Assembly (NCBI GenBank): GCA_002469605.1
Contig: DKMV01000291.1
Location: forward strand, 1-13,344
Direction: 5' to 3'
Source: Leclercia sp. UBA7405
GTDB lineage: Bacteria > Pseudomonadota > Gammaproteobacteria > Enterobacterales > Enterobacteriaceae
Length of the DNA: 13,344 nt
The translations under genes and the position numbers were made by a program. Positions 1 through 9,075 of this stretch are shown piece after piece; within the stretch, counting starts at the first letter, position 1; each line of letters begins with the position of its first letter. The notes beneath the pieces are model-generated. The model ran no database searches. It had not been told where the DNA came from and was given only the letters and a program-made list of their open reading frames with translations.

Positions 1-712
1 CCTGCATATGGAAGAGAAGCGTGCCATCAACCGCCTGATGAACAAGGCGGCGAGCAGCTCCATCGGTGATGTTGAGCTGGTTATTTTCGTGGTTGAAGGC
101 ACCCGCTGGACGCCGGACGACGAGATGGTGCTTAACAAGCTGCGTGACGGTAAAACGCCGGTGATCCTGGCGGTCAACAAGGTGGATAACGTGCAGGAAA
201 AAGCGGATCTGCTGCCGCACCTGCAGTGGCTCGGTAGCCAGATGAACTTCCTCGATATCGTACCGCTCTCTGCAGAGACCGGTCTGAACGTGGATACCAT
301 CGCAGGCATCGTGCGTAAACATCTGCCGGAGGCTATCCATCACTTCCCGGAAGAGTACATCACCGACCGTTCCCAGCGCTTTATGGCCTCTGAAATCATC
401 CGCGAAAAACTGATGCGTTTTCTGGGGGCAGAGTTGCCATACTCCGTTACCGTTGAGATCGAACGCTTCCAGACCAACGAGCGTGGCGGTTACGATATTA
501 ACGGGCTGATCCTCGTTGAGCGCGAAGGGCAGAAGAAGATGGTGATTGGCAACAAAGGCGCCAAGATCAAAACCATCGGCATTGAAGCCCGTAAAGATAT
601 GCAGGAGATGTTTGAAGCCCCGGTTCACCTTGAGCTGTGGGTGAAGGTGAAATCTGGCTGGGCCGATGACGAACGCGCGCTGCGCAGTCTCGGTTACGGC
701 GACGATCAATAA
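1..712 (+). CDS. era: GTPase Era, 5'-truncated by window edge
   Basis: Era is an essential GTPase that binds the 3' end of 16S rRNA during 30S subunit maturation. The reading frame is open from the first base (the codons before the first ATG at 8 read L-H, as in Era), so the gene begins outside the window. Against the roughly 301-residue E. coli protein from memory, about 65 N-terminal residues are missing, including the P-loop and the DTPG switch. Visible are the NKVD base-specificity motif (codons 57-60 counted from the ATG at 8), the SAETG motif, and a C-terminal KH RNA-binding domain with the GNKG loop in [13 protein letters not shown]. The C-terminus ends normally with a TAA stop. recO follows 21 bp later on the same strand, so the two are very probably co-transcribed. 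The truncation is caused by the window, not by mutation. Confidence 0.98.
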   Translation, partial: LHMEEKRAINRLMNKAASSSIGDVELVIFVVEGTRWTPDDEMVLNKLRDGKTPVILAVNKVDNVQEKADLLPHLQWLGSQMNFLDIVPLSAETGLNVDTIAGIVRKHLPEAIHHFPEEYITDRSQRFMASEIIREKLMRFLGAELPYSVTVEIERFQTNERGGYDINGLILVEREGQKKMVIGNKGAKIKTIGIEARKDMQEMFEAPVHLELWVKVKSGWADDERALRSLGYGDDQ

Positions 713-733
713 CCCAGGACGACGAGTAACATA

Positions 734-1441
734 ATGGATGGATGGCAGCGCGCCTTTGTCCTGCATAGTCGTCCCTGGAGCGAAACCAGCTTAATGCTGG
801 ACGTCTTCACAGAAGAGTCGGGCCGCGTGCGCCTTGTTGCCAAAGGCGCACGATCCAAACGTTCAAACCTGAAAGGCGCCTTACAGCCTTTTACTCCTTT
901 GCTGGTACGTTTTGGCGGGCGCGGAGAAGTTAAAACTCTGCGCAGCGCTGAAGCCGTTTCTCTGGCGCTTCCCCTCTCTGGTATTACGCTCTACAGCGGG
1001 CTGTATGTGAATGAACTCATTTCACGTGTGCTTGAGCATGAGACCCGCTTCTCTGAACTCTTTTTCGATTACCTGCACTGTATCCAGGCGCTGGCGGGTG
1101 CCAGCGGCACGCCTGAACCCGTCCTGCGCCGCTTTGAGCTGGCGTTGCTGGGGCATCTTGGCTACGGCGTGGATTTTCTACACTGCGCGGGGAGCGGCGA
1201 TCCGGTCGAGGATTCCATGACCTACCGCTATCGTGAAGAGAAAGGGTTTATTGCCAGCGTGGTGATGGATAACAGCACCTTTACCGGGCGCGATCTGCGC
1301 GCGCTGGCCGAGCGCGAGTTCCCGGATGCAGAGACGCTGCGCGCGGCAAAACGCTTTACCCGTATTGCACTCAAGCCGTATCTTGGGGGGAAGCCCTTAA
1401 AGAGCCGCGAATTATTCCGGCAGTTTATGCCGAAGCGTTAA
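734..1441 (+). CDS. recO: DNA repair protein RecO
   Basis: RecO works with RecR and RecF to load RecA onto SSB-coated single-stranded gaps and can anneal complementary strands. The 235-residue product begins [19 protein letters not shown], the start of the N-terminal OB-fold. The rest resembles E. coli RecO along its length, including the [10 protein letters not shown] helix region and the terminal [18 protein letters not shown]. Enterobacterial RecO lacks the zinc-finger cysteines seen in some other phyla, and none are arranged that way here. The ATG at 734 is preceded by a weak purine-rich site (CGAG, 723-726). As I remember E. coli RecO (242 aa), this protein stops about 7 residues earlier, and a hairpin repeat begins just after the stop. 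It lies in the era-recO-pdxJ-acpS operon. Confidence 0.97.
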   Translation: MDGWQRAFVLHSRPWSETSLMLDVFTEESGRVRLVAKGARSKRSNLKGALQPFTPLLVRFGGRGEVKTLRSAEAVSLALPLSGITLYSGLYVNELISRVLEHETRFSELFFDYLHCIQALAGASGTPEPVLRRFELALLGHLGYGVDFLHCAGSGDPVEDSMTYRYREEKGFIASVVMDNSTFTGRDLRALAEREFPDAETLRAAKRFTRIALKPYLGGKPLKSRELFRQFMPKR

Positions 1442-1450
1442 CGTATTACA

Positions 1451-1490
1451 CCCTCACCCCAATCCTCTCTCAGAGCGAGAGGGAGAGGGG
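1451..1490. repeat. short GA/CT hairpin repeat in recO-pdxJ gap
   Basis: The recO-pdxJ gap contains a CT-rich arm (CCCTCACCCC followed by CCTCTCTC) and a GA-rich arm (GAGAGGGAGAGGGG). CTCTC at 1467-1471 pairs with GAGAG at 1477-1481 around a 5-nt loop. CCCC at 1457-1460 can pair with GGGG at 1487-1490 across an internal loop. It resembles the small 'CCCTCACCCC...GAGAGGGAGAGGGG' palindromic elements I recall between genes in many enteric genomes, but one copy in one window cannot prove a family. No T-run follows, so it is not a classical terminator. It may affect mRNA processing between recO and pdxJ. Confidence 0.55.
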
Positions 1491-1520
1491 AGATGAACCA
1501 AAAGAAAACCGAGGATTGTC

Positions 1521-2251
1521 ATGGCTGAGTTACTGTTAGGCGTCAACATTGATCATATTGCCACCCTGCGCAACGCGCGCGGCACGGCCTATCCCGACCC
1601 GGTTCAGGCAGCGTTTATTGCAGAGCAGGCCGGCGCCGACGGTATTACCGTTCATCTGCGTGAAGACCGCCGTCACATCACCGACCGCGATGTGCGCATC
1701 CTGCGCCAGACGCTGGATACCCGTATGAACCTCGAGATGGCGGTAACTGAAGAGATGCTGACCATCGCCTGCGAGACCAAACCCCATTTTTGCTGCCTGG
1801 TGCCGGAAAAGCGTCAGGAAGTGACCACCGAAGGCGGGCTGGACGTAGCCGGGCAGCTGGATAAAATGCGCGACGCCTGTAAGCGCCTGGCCGATGCCGG
1901 TATCCTGGTATCCCTGTTTATTGATGCCGACGAGGCGCAGATCCAGGCCGCCGCTGACGTGGGCGCGCCGTATATTGAAATTCACACCGGCTGCTACGCC
2001 GATGCTGCAGACGACGCGACCCGGGCGAAAGAGCTGGCGCGCATTACCCGGGCGGCAACCTTTGCGGCTGGCCTGGGGCTGAAGGTCAACGCCGGTCACG
2101 GTCTCACCTACCATAATGTGCAGGCCATTGCCGCCATTCCTGAGATGCACGAGCTGAATATCGGCCACGCCATTATTGGCCGGGCGGTCATGAGCGGTCT
2201 GAAAGAGGCGGTGTCTGAAATGAAACGCCTGATGCTGGAAGCGCGTCGTTA

Positions 2252-2252
<1 letters not shown>
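1521..2252 (+). CDS. pdxJ: pyridoxine 5'-phosphate synthase PdxJ
   Basis: PdxJ condenses 1-deoxy-D-xylulose 5-phosphate with 3-amino-2-oxopropyl phosphate to give pyridoxine 5'-phosphate, the ring-closing step of DXP-dependent vitamin B6 synthesis in the cytoplasm. The 243-residue TIM-barrel protein has the E. coli length. The expected catalytic residues are in register: His45 in TVHLRED, Glu72 in MNLEMAV and His193 in [10 protein letters not shown]. The ATG at 1521 has a good ribosome-binding site, GAGG at 1511-1514, with 6-nt spacing. The stop codon overlaps the acpS start by one base (TAATG), which points to translational coupling. The 79-bp gap before it, with a hairpin repeat, is the only sizeable break in the operon. 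Confidence 0.98.
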
Positions 2253-2945
<693 letters not shown>

Positions 2946-2954
<9 letters not shown>

Positions 2955-3794
2955 TTTTTTTACCAACGCCTCGCTGTGGCGGATCCGCTCCGGCGCGTGC
3001 TCAAGATCCTGCTGAACCAGCGCCATAAACAGCAAGTCGGTAAGCAGCATCTGGGCGCTGGTGGAGGAGATCGCCGCGCTGCGCGTCGCCTGCTCTTCGG
3101 CAATGGTATACAGACAGCGGGTGGCGCGCTGTTGCAGGGCATTAGGTGAAAAACCGGTAATGGCGAGGATCTTCCCGCCCGCCCGCAGGGCTTCGTCGGC
3201 CGCCAGGTTGATTTCACGCCGCTCGCCGGAGTAGGAGATCGCCAGCAGCAGATCGTCCGGATCCATAGCCTGCACGTTGGCCAGCAGGGCATGCATATCC
3301 TGTTCGACGATGGCGATCAGGCCAATTTTGTTCAGCTTCCAGCCAAAATTACGCGCCACCAGCCCGGAGGCGCCGATACCTGTCAGGATCACCCGCCGTG
3401 CTGCGTGCAGCATGGCCACGCTCTCCAGCAGCTTCTCTTCCGTATTCACGTCCAGGGTGGCATGCATCGCCGCCACTTTCTCTGTGATCAGCTTTTCGCC
3501 CACCAGCCGCATCGGATCGTCACCGCGGATCTGGTTATGTACCGGCATCGACTGAGGGTTGGCGTTGCTGACCAGCGCTTCGCTGATCGCCAGCTTCAGC
3601 GCCGGAAAACCTTTAAAGCCAATCTTCTGGGCAAATTTCACCACGCTTGACTGGCTGACGCCCGCCTCCAGTGCCAGCTGCTGAGAGCTGAGATGCCGGG
3701 CGCGATCGGGCTGGGACAGCAGAAAATCCGCCAGCTTTTTGTCGCTCTGGGCAAGGCCGGCGTATCGCTGGCGAATACGGATCAAACAGTTCAT
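2946..3794 (-). CDS. yfhH: YfhH, RpiR/MurR-family transcriptional regulator
   Basis: The 282-residue protein is a cytoplasmic regulator of the RpiR family: an N-terminal helix-turn-helix (about residues 1-75, with SSQQLALEAGVSQSSVVKFA as the DNA-reading part) joined to a C-terminal SIS domain (about 125-265). The SIS domain begins at RVILTGIGASGLVA and binds phosphosugars in this family. Sequence and length agree with E. coli YfhH as I remember it. The ATG at 3794 has a strong site, AGGAG, 5 nt upstream. It is transcribed divergently from murQ, the usual arrangement for a local regulator. I infer that it controls murQ and the PTS gene, with MurNAc-6-P or a similar phosphosugar as ligand, by analogy with MurR. 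The adjacent candidate operators support this, but it is not demonstrated. Confidence 0.93.
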
Positions 3795-3808
3795 GAGTAC
3801 TCCTGGCG

Positions 3809-3827
3809 AAATGTGATAGCTACTGCA
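3809..3827 (+). promoter_or_regulatory. possible CRP site upstream of murQ
   Basis: AAATGTGAT (3809-3817) is an excellent CRP left half-site. The right half (CTGCA where TCACA is expected) is poor. The dyad centre, 3819.5, falls at -61.5 from the start predicted by the murQ -10 box, the classic class I activator position. CRP activation would suit a PTS amino-sugar operon. The weak right half keeps confidence low. Confidence 0.35.
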
Positions 3828-3851
3828 AAATACGAATATTGCTCGCCCGAA

Positions 3852-3867
3852 TGAATTATATATTCCA
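3852..3867. promoter_or_regulatory. candidate regulator operator O1 (yfhH-murQ)
   Basis: The element TGAATTATATATTCCA contains the 13-bp inverted repeat GAAT-N5-ATTC. A near-copy lies 33 bp downstream (14 of 16 bases identical). It sits immediately upstream of the proposed murQ -10 box, so a bound repressor would block RNA polymerase. The most likely ligand protein is the adjacent RpiR-type regulator; that assignment is inference. Confidence 0.5.
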
Positions 3868-3868
3868 T

Positions 3869-3874
3869 TATAGT
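3869..3874 (+). promoter_or_regulatory. possible -10 box of murQ
   Basis: TATAGT matches five of six -10 consensus bases. No good -35 hexamer exists at 17 bp (CCCGAA at 3846-3851), as expected for an activator-dependent promoter. Predicted transcription start is near 3881, about 30 nt before the murQ ATG. Another TATATT at 3859-3864 is possible but is embedded in the first operator candidate. Confidence 0.4.
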
Positions 3875-3884
3875 GCGATTATGT

Positions 3885-3900
3885 TGAATTAAAAATTCCA
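3885..3900. promoter_or_regulatory. candidate regulator operator O2 (yfhH-murQ)
   Basis: TGAATTAAAAATTCCA is the second copy of the 16-bp element, differing from the first at two central positions and again carrying GAAT-N5-ATTC. The 33-bp offset is about three helical turns, which would place two bound dimers on the same DNA face. It lies just downstream of the proposed start site and abuts the murQ ribosome-binding site. Confidence 0.5.
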
Positions 3901-3911
3901 GAGGTAAAAAG

Positions 3912-4805
3912 ATGAATCTTGGCTCACTCGTTTCTGAATCCCGCAACCCGCAAACCATGGACCTGGATGCGCTCTCCACCTTTGACCTGGTAAGTCGTTT
4001 TAATCAGCAGGATACGCTGGTCGCGCAGGCAGTGAAAGAGACATTACCGGAGGTGGCAAAGGCGGTGGATGCCGCAGCCGCCTCCCTGAAGGCCGGTGGA
4101 CGCATCATTTACATGGGGGCAGGCACCAGCGGGCGCCTTGGGGTGCTGGACGCCTCTGAATGCCCGCCCACCTTCGGCGTCCCGCACGGGCTGGTGATCG
4201 GGCTGATCGCCGGCGGGCCGGGAGCCCTGTTGAAAGCCGTTGAGGGGGCAGAAGACAGTAAACAGCTGGGGGAAGATGATCTGCGCGCGCTTACACTTAC
4301 CGCCAACGATCTGGTCGTCGGCCTGGCCGCTTCCGGGCGCACACCCTACGTGATTGGCGGTCTGGAGTTTGCAAAGTCAGCCGGCTGCACCACCGTGGCT
4401 ATCTCCTGTAATCCGGGTTCGCCCATTGCCCAGCTGGCAGATATTGCCATCTCGCCGGTGGTGGGCCCGGAAGCATTAACCGGCTCTACCCGGCTTAAGT
4501 CCGGCACCGCCCAGAAGCTGGTGCTGAACATGATCTCCACCGGCGCGATGGTGAAGTTCGGCAAGGTCTATCAGAACCTGATGGTAGATATGAAAGCCAC
4601 CAACGTGAAGCTCGTGGATCGGGCTTGCCGAATGGTGGTAGAGGCTACGGGCGCCACCCGCGACGAGGCCGAAAAGGTGCTGGAACAGACGGGTTATGAG
4701 GTGAAACCCGCCATTCTGATGATTTTAAGCGGGCTGGACGCCGCGTCGGCGCAGGCCAGGCTCGACCAGCATCAGGGCTTTTTACGGGCGGCTTTAGAAA
4801 ACTAA
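3912..4805 (+). CDS. murQ: N-acetylmuramic acid 6-phosphate etherase MurQ
   Basis: MurQ cleaves the lactyl ether of MurNAc-6-phosphate to give GlcNAc-6-phosphate and D-lactate, feeding cell-wall sugar into the Nag pathway. The 297-residue SIS-domain protein has the family length (298 in E. coli, from memory). It shows the phosphosugar-binding loop [14 protein letters not shown] (residues 67-80) and both catalytic glutamates in register: Glu83 in [10 protein letters not shown] and Glu114 in VEGAEDS. The C-terminal [19 protein letters not shown] helical region is typical. The ATG at 3912 has AGAGG at 3900-3904, 7 nt upstream. It is the first gene of an operon with the downstream PTS permease (10-bp gap) and lies divergently from yfhH. 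Confidence 0.97.
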   Translation: MNLGSLVSESRNPQTMDLDALSTFDLVSRFNQQDTLVAQAVKETLPEVAKAVDAAAASLKAGGRIIYMGAGTSGRLGVLDASECPPTFGVPHGLVIGLIAGGPGALLKAVEGAEDSKQLGEDDLRALTLTANDLVVGLAASGRTPYVIGGLEFAKSAGCTTVAISCNPGSPIAQLADIAISPVVGPEALTGSTRLKSGTAQKLVLNMISTGAMVKFGKVYQNLMVDMKATNVKLVDRACRMVVEATGATRDEAEKVLEQTGYEVKPAILMILSGLDAASAQARLDQHQGFLRAALEN

Positions 4806-4815
4806 AGGGACGGAT

Positions 4816-6168
4816 ATGGACAAAACGGCAGCGCTCGCCAGCGACATCCTGCAGGGGATTGGCGGAGAGAAAAACATCCTGCGGCTGGAAAACTGCATGA
4901 CGCGGGTGCGCGTCGAGGTAGAGGATGAGGCTAAGCTCGATATACCGCGTCTGAAAAAATTACCGGGCGTCAGCGGCTATGTGAAGCAGGGCGAACAGCA
5001 CCAGCTGATTGTCGGGCCGGGCAAAGCCGCGCAGGTGGTGGAGGCGATGCGCTCGCTGATGGGGGGCGCGGTTATCGACGACGCCGAGCGTACCAAAAAC
5101 CAGGCCAAAGCGCGCTATAAAGCCCCGATGAGCGATGCCCTGCGCCAGCTGGCAAACGTCTTTATTCCGCTTATTCCGGCCTTTATCGCTTCCGGGCTGA
5201 TAACGGGGATTATCAACATCCTGAAACGCCCGGATATCACCGGCGACTTTGCGACCCAGTTCCCCAACCTGCTCGGTATTCTGGCTATTTTCGGCAGCGC
5301 CGTTTTTGCCATTATGAACATTCTGGTGGGGGTCAATACCGCGAAGGTATTTGGCGGGTCGCTGGCCATGGGCGGCGTGATGGCGGGTATTCTCTCCAGC
5401 CCGCAGCTGGCGCAGATCAGCCTATTCGGCGAGCCGCTCCAGCCGGGGCGGGGTGGGGTTATCGCCGTGCTGCTGGTGGTGGTGTTAATGTGCTGGATCG
5501 AGAAAAAGCTGCGCGCCGCGCTGCCGGGCTCGCTGGAGCTGATCCTCAACCCGCTGCTGACTACGCTTATCACCGGCAGTATTGCCATTATTGCCCTGCA
5601 ACCGCTGGGCGGCTGGATCTCCGACGCCATCGCGCACGGTGCTGCCTGGGCCATCGATCGCGGCGGCTTCCTGGTGGGCGGCGTGCTGGCCGGAACCTTC
5701 CTGCCGCTGGTACTCACCGGCCTGCATCAGGGGCTGGTGCCTATTCACGTCGAGCTGGTGCAGGCCCACGGCTTTAACGCCCTGCTGCCGATACTATCCA
5801 TGGCCGGCGTCGGGCAGGTAGGGGCCGCCATCGCGGTGCTGCTTAAAACCCGCAACGCCCGTCTGAAAAAGGTGATTAAGGGGGCGCTGCCGGTGGGGCT
5901 GCTGGGCATTGGCGAGCCGCTTATCTTTGGCGTGACCCTGCCGCTCGGCAAGCCCTTTATTGGCGCCTGCCTTGGCGGCGCGGTGGGCGGGGCGCTTATC
6001 AGCTTCTGGAAAGTGGCGACGGTCATCACCTTTGGCATTTCCGGTTTACCGCTGGCATTAACCATAGTGACCGGAAAAGTCATGCTCTATCTGTTAGGCT
6101 ATTTAGTAGCGGTTATCGCCGGGTTCCTCTTTACCTGGCTGTTGGGGTTCAACGATCCAGAGGAGTAA
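4816..6168 (+). CDS. murP: MurP-like PTS EIIBC permease, probably for MurNAc
   Basis: This inner-membrane PTS permease should import and phosphorylate an amino sugar, most likely N-acetylmuramic acid given the partner murQ. An EIIB domain occupies about residues 1-80, with the phosphorylated cysteine at Cys27 (LENCMTRVRV). The EIIC domain runs from about residue 107 to 450 with many hydrophobic spans, His304 in LTGLHQGLVPIH, and the conserved GIGEPLIFGVTLP loop around Glu367. There is no EIIA domain, so phosphate must come from a separate EIIA, presumably Crr as for E. coli MurP. At 450 residues it is shorter than E. coli MurP (474 from memory) and clearly divergent, so a different but related substrate cannot be excluded. 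The ribosome-binding site is AGGGA (4806-4810). The stop lies 3 bp before the pgpC start. Confidence 0.85.
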   Translation: MDKTAALASDILQGIGGEKNILRLENCMTRVRVEVEDEAKLDIPRLKKLPGVSGYVKQGEQHQLIVGPGKAAQVVEAMRSLMGGAVIDDAERTKNQAKARYKAPMSDALRQLANVFIPLIPAFIASGLITGIINILKRPDITGDFATQFPNLLGILAIFGSAVFAIMNILVGVNTAKVFGGSLAMGGVMAGILSSPQLAQISLFGEPLQPGRGGVIAVLLVVVLMCWIEKKLRAALPGSLELILNPLLTTLITGSIAIIALQPLGGWISDAIAHGAAWAIDRGGFLVGGVLAGTFLPLVLTGLHQGLVPIHVELVQAHGFNALLPILSMAGVGQVGAAIAVLLKTRNARLKKVIKGALPVGLLGIGEPLIFGVTLPLGKPFIGACLGGAVGGALISFWKVATVITFGISGLPLALTIVTGKVMLYLLGYLVAVIAGFLFTWLLGFNDPEE

Positions 6169-6171
6169 GGT

Positions 6172-6807
6172 TTGGTTAATCACGAGCGTCGGGTTGTCTT
6201 TTTTGATCTGGATGGAACGCTTCACCAGCAGGATATGTTCGGCACCTTTATGCGTTATCTGCTGCGCCGGCAGCCCCTGAATGCGTTGCTCGTATTACCC
6301 CTTCTGCCGGTTATCGGCTGCGCGCTGCTGATAAAGGGGCGCGCCGCCCGCTGGCCCATGAGCCTGCTGCTGTGGGGCTGCACCTTTGGCCACAGCGAGG
6401 CGCGCCTGGTTCAGCTGCGTCAGGATTTTGCTCTCTGGTTTCGCCAGCACGTTACCGCCTTCCCGGTGGTGCAGGAGCGCCTTACTAACTATCTTGCCGC
6501 TTCGGATGCGGATATCTGGCTGATCACCGGCTCCCCCCAGCCGCTGGTCGAGCTGGTCTATTTCGATACCCCCTGGCTGCCGAAGGTGAATATGATTGCC
6601 ACCCAGACCGCACGCCGCTACGGCGGCTGGGTGCTCACCATGCGCTGCCTGGGCCATGAGAAGGTGGTCCAGCTGGAGAAAAAAATCGGCACCCCGCTGC
6701 GTCTGTACAGCGGCTATAGCGACAGCAAGCAGGATAACCCGCTGCTCTATTTCTGCCAGCACCGCTGGCGCGTCACACCCCGGGGCGAGCTGCAGCAACT
6801 CGAATAG
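6172..6807 (+). CDS. pgpC: phosphatidylglycerophosphatase C
   Basis: PgpC (formerly YfhB) is a membrane-associated HAD-superfamily phosphatase that dephosphorylates phosphatidylglycerophosphate to phosphatidylglycerol. The 211 residues match E. coli in length. HAD motif I is FFDLDGTLH (nucleophile Asp12, Asp14), motif II is in WLITGSP (Thr119), the motif III lysine is probably Lys164 in GHEKVVQL, and motif IV is YSGYSDSKQD (Asp184). A hydrophobic segment at residues 36-54 is inserted after motif I and anchors the enzyme. The start is TTG at 6172, supported by GGAG at 6162-6165 with 6-nt spacing and by alignment to E. coli's N-terminus; no in-frame ATG serves better. The Shine-Dalgarno lies inside the end of the upstream PTS gene, so the two are probably co-transcribed and perhaps translationally coupled. 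Confidence 0.95.
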   Translation: MVNHERRVVFFDLDGTLHQQDMFGTFMRYLLRRQPLNALLVLPLLPVIGCALLIKGRAARWPMSLLLWGCTFGHSEARLVQLRQDFALWFRQHVTAFPVVQERLTNYLAASDADIWLITGSPQPLVELVYFDTPWLPKVNMIATQTARRYGGWVLTMRCLGHEKVVQLEKKIGTPLRLYSGYSDSKQDNPLLYFCQHRWRVTPRGELQQLE

Positions 6808-8809
<2,002 letters not shown>

Positions 8810-8860
8810 ATAGTTAATTCTCTGCGCCGAGTGTTTTCTCAGTCTGCAGTGGCCATGTTA

Positions 8861-8866
8861 ATTATA
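8861..8866 (-). promoter_or_regulatory. possible -10 box of mltF
   Basis: On the minus strand a perfect TATAAT lies about 50 nt upstream of the mltF TTG start. At the normal distance no convincing -35 hexamer is present, so the assignment rests on the -10 alone. It is one of the few recognisable elements in the mltF-purL gap (8810-9075); the others are the purL promoter and PurR site. I see no terminator or small gene in the rest. Confidence 0.4.
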
Positions 8867-8974
8867 AGTATTGCCATTGATTGAGCGGCATTTTGCGTAA
8901 ACCTGCGTCAGTTGGCAACTTATTACAGAAAGCGGCAACATCAATCGTTAAATTTCAAATGCGATTTTATTTCG

Positions 8975-8990
8975 ACGCAAACGGTTTCGT
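8975..8990. promoter_or_regulatory. PurR operator upstream of purL
   Basis: ACGCAAACGGTTTCGT is a near-palindromic 16-bp PurR box, close to the consensus ACGCAAACGTTTNCGT. It overlaps the -35 region of the purL promoter. PurR with hypoxanthine or guanine as corepressor should therefore repress purL by blocking RNA polymerase, as known in E. coli. Confidence 0.88.
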
Positions 8991-9013
8991 CGGCGCTCAG
9001 GATTCTCTATAAT
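8985..9013 (+). promoter_or_regulatory. purL promoter
   Basis: A perfect -10 TATAAT at 9008-9013 is set 17 bp from a weak -35 (TTTCGT, 8985-8990) inside the PurR box. Predicted transcription start is near 9020, giving a leader of about 55 nt before the purL ATG at 9076. Confidence 0.7.
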
Positions 9014-9075
9014 GACGCCCGTTTTCCCCTTGCGCACACTGTAAGCGCCGCCGGCGCTTCGAAGACGAGAGACTT

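Noticed and set aside
1..712. Era as a truncated pseudogene
   Set aside because: The frame is open through the first base of the window and reads as Era before the first ATG, so the missing part lies outside the window.
1451..1490. Terminator between recO and pdxJ
   Set aside because: The palindrome is imperfect and lacks a T-run on either strand; it fits an intergenic repeat better.
1536..2168. 210-codon open frame antisense to pdxJ
   Set aside because: PdxJ is complete with its catalytic residues in register; the antisense product has no known motif.
5115..5717. 200-codon open frame antisense to the PTS permease gene
   Set aside because: Ser/Pro/Arg-rich shadow product; the sense frame encodes a clear EIIC membrane domain.
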